A stretch of DNA of 28,060 nucleotides, from the NCBI GenBank assembly GCA_038255145.1, contig JBBSLP010000076.1, positions 1-28,060 of the forward strand, read 5' to 3'. Below, piece after piece: positions 1 through 5,285 of the stretch. Source of the DNA: WHTX01 sp038255145 (lineage in GTDB: Bacteria; Actinomycetota; Acidimicrobiia; Acidimicrobiales; CAIXPF01). A program made the position numbers and the translations under genes. The notes beneath the pieces were generated by a model. It saw only the letters and a program-made list of their open reading frames with translations. It had not been told where the DNA came from and did no database searches. Each line of letters opens with the position of its first letter. Position 1 is the first letter of the stretch.

Positions 1-1
1 C

Positions 2-91
2 GTGGAACGAACCGATGGCGTGGAACGAACCGATGGCGTGGAACGAACCGATGGCGTGGAACGAACCGATGGCGTGGAACGAACCGATCGG
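2..91. repeat. 18-bp tandem repeat, five visible copies
   Basis: Units start at 2, 20, 38, 56 and 74. The first four are identical (gtggaacgaaccgatggc) and the fifth differs only in its last three bases. The unit length is a multiple of three, so each copy adds VERTDG to the ROK-like protein. The base at position 1 fits a further copy upstream, so the array may extend beyond the window. Confidence 0.95.
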
Positions 92-859
92 GGTGGCGCC
101 GACAGCGGCGACCTGGTCCGTGCGTGGCGGGCCCTGGCCGGCGATGCCCGAGATGCCCGCGATGCCGTAGGGGGGCAGGCCACCGGTCCCGGCCGTGCCG
201 TGGTCGATCTGGGGGGCCTGCGGGGCGTCGTCGTCGTCGACCGGCGCCCCCGACGCGGCGCCTCTTCGGGCGTACCCGCCCTGGCTGCCCGGCTGGGGGT
301 CGAGGTGCGTGAGCTCGAACCCGTCGTGGCCGGCGCACTGGCCGCCGCCGCCCGCCCGGGACTGGCCGGGCCGTCGGACAGGGTGGCGTTGCTCGACGTC
401 GGTCCCGAGCTCACCGCAGCCGTCGTGGCCCAGGGCCGCGTGGTGATCGGAGGGGCCGATCCCGGCACCGGTCGACGGCCGCCTGCCCGTCCCGATGGCG
501 GTGCCCCCGGCCCCCGCGCCGGGTCGGCACCCTGCGGCCGACGACGCGCCGTGGTCGCCGTGGACGACGGGGTGGCGGTGACGTTGGAGCGGTTGCTGGG
601 TCGGGCCGCGCACGCCGGTGCCGTGCTGACCTCGTGCTTCGATCTCGACACCCTGGTCCTCGGGGGGCTGGCCGCCGACCTCGACAGCGGGGGGCGGGCC
701 GCCCTCGAGGGGGCCGTGCGCCGCGCCGTGCACGGGACCGGCCCGGTCCTGACGTCGCCGGCGGGTGGCCAGCTCCGGGTGGCCTTCCTCGCCGTTGACG
801 ACGAGCTCGTCATGCACGGGGCCCTGGGCCACGCGCTGAGCTCACTGCGCACGCGCTGA
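2..859 (+). CDS. ROK-like (sugar kinase/repressor fold) protein, 5' end outside window
   Basis: This frame is open from the window edge to a TGA at 857-859, so the true start is probably upstream. The last 75 residues follow the C-terminal ROK pattern: an LDTLVLGG strand resembling the family's LDPxxVVLGG, then a helix, a variable stretch and a closing LGHAL segment. A central stretch (DRVALLDVGPELTAAVV) sits where ROK proteins carry their glycine-rich phosphate loop, but the family's GTGIGxG signature is absent. The cysteine-rich zinc motif of ROK proteins (CxCGxxGC) is also absent; only one Cys is seen there. It may therefore be a degenerate, non-catalytic regulator. The first 30 visible residues are five copies of a VERTDG hexapeptide encoded by an 18-bp tandem repeat. 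The family assignment is a fold-level guess. Confidence 0.5.
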   Translation: MERTDGVERTDGVERTDGVERTDGVERTDRGGADSGDLVRAWRALAGDARDARDAVGGQATGPGRAVVDLGGLRGVVVVDRRPRRGASSGVPALAARLGVEVRELEPVVAGALAAAARPGLAGPSDRVALLDVGPELTAAVVAQGRVVIGGADPGTGRRPPARPDGGAPGPRAGSAPCGRRRAVVAVDDGVAVTLERLLGRAAHAGAVLTSCFDLDTLVLGGLAADLDSGGRAALEGAVRRAVHGTGPVLTSPAGGQLRVAFLAVDDELVMHGALGHALSSLRTR

Positions 860-870
860 GCTCACTGCGC
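831..870. repeat. Perfect 20-bp tandem duplication over the end of the ROK-like gene
   Basis: Bases 831-850 are repeated exactly at 851-870 and a third copy begins (acgcg, 871-875). Because 20 is not a multiple of three, the second copy is read in a new frame, and the TGA at 857-859 that ends the ROK-like gene lies in it. The duplication has therefore set the present C-terminus. Confidence 0.9.
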
Positions 871-1039
871 ACGCGGGGCCGGCGTCCGCCGGGGGCACGG
901 GCAGGGCGGCACAGGCCTCGAGCAGGGCCACGACCCCGCTCAGGCCGAGCGCCTCGTGGGCCAGTCGCGCCGCCCGTCGCCGGGCCCCCACCGGTCCATG
1001 ACCTCGTCGCACGTCCGCCTCCGTCCCGCTGCCGTCCAT
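842..1039 (-). CDS. Possible small protein, 65 aa, uncharacterised
   Basis: An ATG at 1039-1037 opens 65 codons ending at TGA 844-842. The last 45 codons have almost only G or C in third positions, and the translation contains a plausible amphipathic helix (LAHEALGLSGVVALLEACAA). The first 20 codons are Gly/Arg-rich and less convincing, and I see no good ribosome-binding site. It meets the ROK-like gene tail to tail with an 18-nt overlap inside the 20-bp duplication. It could be the remnant of a longer gene. I do not recognise a family. Confidence 0.3.
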   Translation of the reverse strand: MDGSGTEADVRRGHGPVGARRRAARLAHEALGLSGVVALLEACAALPVPPADAGPACAVSSARAQ

Positions 1040-1123
1040 CGGCTGCGCCTGCGCAAAGGGGCGCCCCGCCAGGTGCGCTCCGAATGCACGGTGACGGTCG
1101 GACGTGGCCCCGCCTTTAGGGGT

Positions 1124-1139
1124 CTCACAGCGCTGTGAG
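1124..1139. promoter_or_regulatory. 16-bp perfect palindrome (operator candidate)
   Basis: The sequence CTCACAGCGCTGTGAG is its own reverse complement. It lies 145 bp before the 60-aa gene at 1284. The length and symmetry suit a dimeric repressor site. As RNA it would be only a 6-bp hairpin with a GCGC loop, and a short T-run after it makes a weak terminator an alternative reading. Confidence 0.45.
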
Positions 1140-1253
1140 CAGGTTTCCCGTCCATCGGTCATGGCCGGGACGGGGTGGGGGAGGGACAGGCTGGGTGAAA
1201 CCACCCGTTCCCCCACATGGGGACAACAGTGCCAGCGATGACCCGTCGATACC

Positions 1254-1265
1254 TGTCTCGAGACA
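1254..1265. promoter_or_regulatory. 12-bp perfect palindrome just before the ribosome-binding site of the 60-aa gene
   Basis: The sequence TGTCTCGAGACA is perfectly self-complementary and ends 7 nt before the GAGGAG Shine-Dalgarno (1273-1278). It would lie in or next to the 5' untranslated leader, a usual place for an operator that blocks the start of transcription. Confidence 0.45.
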
Positions 1266-1283
1266 CCACCCCGAGGAGCGGTC

Positions 1284-1466
1284 ATGTTCTGGTCGAAGCG
1301 ACGTGTTGACGATGATGCCCGCAAGGGCACCACCCGCCGGATGACGTCCGTCTGTCTCGCCCCCGTGGCCGACGACGGCGATGCCGTGGCCAACGAGCTC
1401 GGCCTGCTGTGGGGTGGCGGCACCGTGGTGCGCATCGACGACCTGGCCGCCCGCCTCAGCGCCTGA
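1284..1466 (+). CDS. Small uncharacterised protein, 60 aa
   Basis: The ATG at 1284 follows a clear Shine-Dalgarno GAGGAG (1273-1278) with 5 nt spacing. Third positions are strongly GC-biased, so the gene looks real. The product starts with a basic FWSKRR segment and ends in a compact block (NELGLLWGGGTVVRIDDLAARL) that could be a beta-hairpin and helix. There is no signal peptide, membrane span or Cys cluster. It is convergent with the zinc-ribbon gene and separated from it by 2 nt. Two palindromes upstream suggest it is regulated. I do not recognise a family. Confidence 0.7.
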   Translation: MFWSKRRVDDDARKGTTRRMTSVCLAPVADDGDAVANELGLLWGGGTVVRIDDLAARLSA

Positions 1467-1468
1467 GA

Positions 1469-1834
1469 TCAGTCCCGGTCGGGGTTGGCCATCACCCGCA
1501 GCTCGGCCATGGCCGCTTCCCAGCCGGCGTGGGCGTAGCTCATGGCCAACTCGCGGAACTCCCGCAGGTCGAGCTCGTCCTCGGTCAGCGTGGCCAGGGG
1601 CTTGTAGCGCAGGAGCCGCTCGCCCGATTGCACGAGGATGAAGGCGGGCACGGCCCGCCCGCCAGTGGAGACCACGGCCTTGCTGGCCCCGCAACCGGGG
1701 CACCCGTGGTGGACCTCGGCGGGGTGGTTGCCGCACAGCAGGCAGTGCCAGATCAGGTCGCCGGCGAACACCGCCCCGCACCAGCACTCGGTCCGCCACC
1801 CGTCCAGCCGCACCGAACCCGGTTCACCCGTCAC
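1469..1834 (-). CDS. Zinc-ribbon-like protein, 121 aa
   Basis: I chose the GTG at 1834-1832 because GGAGG lies 8 nt before it and because coding character fades upstream. The N-terminal 50 residues carry a Cys/His array: C-x-C (CWC), then CLLCGNH, an HHG segment and CPGC. This is six cysteines in three pairs, consistent with one or two structural zinc sites. The rest is a helical domain ending in PDRD with an acidic LTEDELDLREF segment. There is no DNA-binding helix or enzyme motif that I can name. It is preceded on the same strand by the small membrane protein with a 107-bp gap, so the two may be co-transcribed. The function is unknown. Confidence 0.75.
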   Translation of the reverse strand: MTGEPGSVRLDGWRTECWCGAVFAGDLIWHCLLCGNHPAEVHHGCPGCGASKAVVSTGGRAVPAFILVQSGERLLRYKPLATLTEDELDLREFRELAMSYAHAGWEAAMAELRVMANPDRD

Positions 1835-1941
1835 GCCCTGATCCTCCGCCCTACCTGCTCGGTCGCTGATGGGCTCAGTATGCAGACGGTGTCGGCCGAG
1901 GGTCCCGGGACGGCCGACGATTCCCCCAATCCTGGCGAACC

Positions 1942-2343
1942 TCAGCGGGCGGTGAAGTGGGCGCTGATGGCTTCCGGTATGCGCCAGCCGTCCACCAACT
2001 CGTCGCGCCGCACGCGCACCTCGCCGGCGGAGACGCCGCCGTAGCGCAGCACGACCATGAGCTCGTCGCCGAGGTCGAGGACCTGGTGGAAGGTGGCCCC
2101 ACCCCGGGCGGGAACCTGTCCCAGAGCCAGGGTGGCCCCCTCGTCGACGGCCCGCACCCCGAGCACCACGGCCTGATCGCCGGTGTTCTCGAAGCTCACC
2201 GCACCCAGGGTGGGCGGCGACGGCGGCAGGAGCACGGCCAGCACCACCAGCAGGGCGGCGGCGGCGACCACGGCCAGCCAGCCCGAACCCGTGGGCAGGT
2301 GGACGAGAGGCGCCGGGGGCCGCCGATGCGTGACGGGCATCAT
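1942..2343 (-). CDS. Membrane-anchored protein with a small extracellular beta domain, 133 aa
   Basis: The start is placed at the paired ATG ATG (2343-2338); no strong Shine-Dalgarno is visible, so the start is uncertain. A single hydrophobic span (WLAVVAAAALLVVLAVLL, about residues 20-38) follows a short Pro/His/Arg-rich N-terminus, giving a signal-anchor topology with the C-terminus outside. The outer part (FENTGDQAVVLGVRAVDEG and onward) alternates hydrophobic residues like an Ig-type beta sandwich and has no cysteines. It is transcribed divergently from the HD-GYP gene, with about 90 bp between them. No known family is recognised. Confidence 0.65.
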   Translation of the reverse strand: MMPVTHRRPPAPLVHLPTGSGWLAVVAAAALLVVLAVLLPPSPPTLGAVSFENTGDQAVVLGVRAVDEGATLALGQVPARGGATFHQVLDLGDELMVVLRYGGVSAGEVRVRRDELVDGWRIPEAISAHFTAR

Positions 2344-2404
2344 CGGTCCATGGTGACAGCCGCGACGCGGCCAAGCCACTGCGCCACCCGTCTCCGGGCC
2401 CGGC

Positions 2405-2439
2405 CCTACCCGCATGGTGCCTGTCCTACCCGCATGGTG
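2405..2439. repeat. 15-bp direct repeat with 20-bp period at the HD-GYP start
   Basis: The sequence cctacccgcatggtg occurs at 2405-2419 and again at 2425-2439. Each copy contains an ATG. The second ATG (2434) is in frame with the HD-GYP gene and is the proposed start; the first (2414) is out of frame. Each copy also carries a TACCCG box. Confidence 0.8.
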
Positions 2440-5229
2440 AATAGAGACGGTGTTCAGCGGCCCTTGTTCGAGGACTGCGAGTGGTGGGACCGCCATCCTG
2501 TGGGGCTAGACGGGCCAGCGGTGTCGGTGGACGGGCCGACGGCGCAGGACGGACGTGCCGGGGAGGGCGCGCCCGGAGAGGCAGGCATCATCAGCTCCAC
2601 AGGAACGACGGCAGCGACGACGACAGCGACGGCGGGGTCCACGGCGTCGAGGACGTGGACCGAGCGGCCCGGCGCGGCGCGGCTCCTGGGCGCCACGGTG
2701 GCGATCACCCCACCGCTCGCCGCCCTGGTCGGCACCGTGGTGTTGAACGGCGCCTTCGCGCCGACGTCGGGCACGCTGACCAACGTGGTCCGCTTCGCCC
2801 TGCTGGTGGCGGCGTCCCTTGTCATCCACCTGGCCGTGCGCCGGCTGTTGCGGGGGCTGTTGCCCCTCACCGCGCTGCTGCGGTTGTCGCTCACCTTCCC
2901 CGACCAGGCTCCCTCACGGTTCGCCGTGGCCTTGCGGGCCAACCGGGCCCACCACCTGCGTCGTCGCCTGGCCGGCCAGCCCACCCCGGCGCGGCCCGGG
3001 CGCATCCAGGCGCCGCGGCCCCGGGCCGACCCCGGGGTGGCCGACCCTCCGGCCGAGGTGGCCATGGACCTGCTGGCCGTGGTGGCCCGCCTGACCGTGC
3101 ACGACCCCAAGACCCGGGGCCACGCCGAGCGGGTCCGGGCCTACGCCGACCTGATCGGTGCCGAGCTCGGCCTCACGGCGACCGAACGCACCCAACTGTC
3201 GTGGGCCGCCCTGCTCCACGATGCCGGCAAGTTGGGGGTCCCCGGCTCGGTGCTCAACAAGGAGGGCCGCCTCGACGACACCGAGTGGGACCTGGTCCGG
3301 GCCCACCCCGTCGAAGGCGACCGCATCGTCGCCCCCCTGGCGCCGTTCCTGGGGGGTTTCGCCGCCGTGTGTCGCCAGCACCACGAGCGCTGGGACGGCA
3401 CCGGTTACCCGGCGGGCCTGGCCGGCTCCGACATCTGCCTGGGGGCACGCATCGTGGCCGTGGCCGATGCCTTCGACGTCATGACCTCGGTGCGCAGCTA
3501 CCAGGCGTCGCGCAGCTTCACCGAGGCCCGCGCCGAGCTGGTGCGCTGCGCCGGATCCCACTTCGACCCCGCCGTGGTCCGGGCCATGCTCAACGCCGGC
3601 ATCGAACCGGCGGCCTGGCGCACGGGCGGGGTGGCCGCGGTGCTGGCGCCGGTGGGCCTGGCCCTGAGCCACTGGCCCCGACCGGTGCGCGAGGTGGCCC
3701 GCCCCCTGGGCCTGGGGGCGGCGTTGGGCGCCCTGGTGATGGCGGGTCTGGTCCACCTCGACGACCCCGACCCCTCCCTGCTGGCGGCCACCCCGCCGCC
3801 CACGACGGCATCGGCGGGGCGCATGGCCATGCCCCCTCCCCCCACGCAGCCTCCGGCCGCACCGGCCAGCACCGTGGCCCCGTCGACCACGACGCCGCCG
3901 GTGACGACCGCCCCGGTGACCACGGTGCCGCCCCCGGCCCCGGTCCCGCCGACCACGGTCACGGCTGGGGCCCCGACCGCCCCATCTCCCACGACGACCA
4001 TGGCCGCCGTCGTGCCCGAGCTGCCCCCGACCACGGCCACGACGTTGCTGAGCTCGATGCCGGTGCCCACCACCCTGCGCCTGGACCTGGCCGAGGACGC
4101 GGGACCGACGCGGCTGCGCCTGTTGCCCGAAGGTCCCTCCCTCGACCCCATCACCGTCCGGTTGACCGATCTGCCCCGCTTGGGCCGGGCCAGCCTCGAC
4201 GACCAGGGGTGGCTGACGTACACACCGTCCGTCGACGCCCACGGCGACGATGGCGTCGGGTACCAGCTCTGCGTGGGTGCCCGCTGCGTGGACGCCTCAG
4301 TCGCTGTCGTCCTGCGCCCCGTCGACGACCCGCCCACGGCCGGCGACGACGTGGCCGCCATCACCGCGGCCGGGGCCACGGAGGTGGACGTGCTGGCCAA
4401 CGACGTGGACGTCGACGGGGACGACCTGCGGGTGCTCGCCGTGACTGCGGCCGCCCACGGCACCACGTCCCTCGATGCCGGTCGGGTGCGCTACGTGCCC
4501 ACCCCCGGCCACCGGGGATCCGACCGCTTCACCTACGTGGTCAGCGATGGCAACAACGCGGTCACCGGCACCGTGGACGTCGACGTGGACGTGCCCGACC
4601 GGGCGCCGCTGTCCATCGCCCCCGGACGGCTGAGCGTGGCCGGTGGAGGCCGCGGCGATGTCGACGTGACCGCCCTGGTCGAGGACCCCGACGGCGGACC
4701 CGTCCAGGTCCTGTCGACGACCGCCCCCCTGTTCGGGGTCAGCGCCGTGGTCGACGGGCCGACCCCCGGGGCCCCGGTGGTGCGCTACGTGCCCGGCGTG
4801 GGCATGTCGGGCTTCGACACCTTCGACGTGCTGGTGGCCGGCATCGACGGCGCCGTGCTGCGCAGCACCGTCACCGTCGAGGTCACCCCGGTGGTCGGCT
4901 CGCCCACCCTGCTCCTGTCCACCCGGAGCGATCGCGGCGACGCCGTCGCTCTCGAGGGCACGGCGACGTTGACCGGGCCCGTGGCCATCTTCCTGCGGCC
5001 CGATGCCGGGGTTGTCCTGGCCGAGTTCTTCCTCGACGACCCCACGGCCGGGTCCACCCCCTACAGGCGGGAGCTGGCCACCCCCTTCGACCTGGCCAGC
5101 ACGGCGGCCGACGGCAGCGCCGTGCTCTTCGACCCCACCGTGCTCATCCCGGGGTCCCACCTGCTCACCGTGCGGGTGACGACGACCGATGGTGTCGTGC
5201 GGACGCTCAACCACCGCCTTGGGGTGTGA
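2434..5229 (+). CDS. Membrane HD-GYP domain protein with extracellular cadherin/Ig-like tail, 931 aa
   Basis: HD-GYP domains hydrolyse cyclic di-GMP. Two hydrophobic segments (about residues 85-110 and 118-140) precede a complete HD-GYP domain (about 211-388). HD is seen at H262-D263 in LLHDAGKLG. The HH-E-x-x-DGTGYP signature starts at H316, with GYP at 324-326, followed by an AVADAFDVMTS stretch. A third span (about 424-443) leads to a Pro/Thr-rich linker and then to a beta-rich region (about 545-930). That region contains the LANDVDVDGDDL signature of cadherin-like/Big_9-type repeats and ends with RLGV. With three spans the phosphodiesterase is cytoplasmic and the repeats are outside. The start is uncertain: the ATG at 2434 lacks a Shine-Dalgarno, and GTG codons up to 2521 are alternatives. 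Third-position GC and length support one intact gene. Metal ligands look intact, so activity is likely. Confidence 0.85.
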   Translation: MVNRDGVQRPLFEDCEWWDRHPVGLDGPAVSVDGPTAQDGRAGEGAPGEAGIISSTGTTAATTTATAGSTASRTWTERPGAARLLGATVAITPPLAALVGTVVLNGAFAPTSGTLTNVVRFALLVAASLVIHLAVRRLLRGLLPLTALLRLSLTFPDQAPSRFAVALRANRAHHLRRRLAGQPTPARPGRIQAPRPRADPGVADPPAEVAMDLLAVVARLTVHDPKTRGHAERVRAYADLIGAELGLTATERTQLSWAALLHDAGKLGVPGSVLNKEGRLDDTEWDLVRAHPVEGDRIVAPLAPFLGGFAAVCRQHHERWDGTGYPAGLAGSDICLGARIVAVADAFDVMTSVRSYQASRSFTEARAELVRCAGSHFDPAVVRAMLNAGIEPAAWRTGGVAAVLAPVGLALSHWPRPVREVARPLGLGAALGALVMAGLVHLDDPDPSLLAATPPPTTASAGRMAMPPPPTQPPAAPASTVAPSTTTPPVTTAPVTTVPPPAPVPPTTVTAGAPTAPSPTTTMAAVVPELPPTTATTLLSSMPVPTTLRLDLAEDAGPTRLRLLPEGPSLDPITVRLTDLPRLGRASLDDQGWLTYTPSVDAHGDDGVGYQLCVGARCVDASVAVVLRPVDDPPTAGDDVAAITAAGATEVDVLANDVDVDGDDLRVLAVTAAAHGTTSLDAGRVRYVPTPGHRGSDRFTYVVSDGNNAVTGTVDVDVDVPDRAPLSIAPGRLSVAGGGRGDVDVTALVEDPDGGPVQVLSTTAPLFGVSAVVDGPTPGAPVVRYVPGVGMSGFDTFDVLVAGIDGAVLRSTVTVEVTPVVGSPTLLLSTRSDRGDAVALEGTATLTGPVAIFLRPDAGVVLAEFFLDDPTAGSTPYRRELATPFDLASTAADGSAVLFDPTVLIPGSHLLTVRVTTTDGVVRTLNHRLGV

Positions 5230-5244
5230 CCCACAGCACGCCGC

Positions 5245-5250
5245 TACCAT
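5245..5250 (+). promoter_or_regulatory. -10 box candidate for the CoA-transferase gene
   Basis: TACCAT fits the TANNNT pattern found before several genes here. It begins 15 bp after the HD-GYP stop codon and would start a leader of about 30 nt. No good -35 element is seen. Confidence 0.4.
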
Positions 5251-5272
5251 CCCTGTCTCCGTTGCGACAGGG
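5251..5272 (+). promoter_or_regulatory. 5'-leader hairpin overlapping the ribosome-binding site
   Basis: CCCTGTC (5251-5257) pairs perfectly with GACAGGG (5266-5272) across an 8-nt loop. It starts directly after the -10 candidate, near the expected transcript start. The AGGGAG Shine-Dalgarno (5269-5274) shares its first bases with the 3' arm, so folding would partly hide it. At the DNA level the same symmetry could be an operator. Confidence 0.4.
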
Positions 5273-5285
5273 AGTGTGCGGGTTC

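Larger units (their letters stand above)
1040..1283. other. Intergenic region with two perfect palindromes
   Basis: No convincing gene is seen. The region holds a 16-bp perfect palindrome at 1124-1139, a small hairpin (GGGTG/CACCC, loop AAAC) at 1193-1206 and a 12-bp perfect palindrome at 1254-1265, ahead of the Shine-Dalgarno of the next gene. I could not place a confident -10 box. Confidence 0.6.

Noticed and set aside
2..91. 18-bp repeats considered as a CRISPR array
   Set aside because: Units are contiguous without spacers, in frame and coding for a hexapeptide.
1040..1435. Upstream half of a longer minus-strand frame ending at 842
   Set aside because: It overlaps the 60-aa gene on the other strand and loses coding bias beyond position 1039; only the short C-terminal part is kept as a doubtful gene.
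1957..2433. Upstream extension of the HD-GYP reading frame
   Set aside because: It runs antisense through the small membrane protein gene and has no hydrophobic or domain character.
2481..5285. Long upstream extension of the CoA-transferase reading frame through the HD-GYP gene
   Set aside because: The translation is Arg/Pro/Gly-rich shadow sequence. The family similarity and a ribosome-binding site both point to ATG 5286.
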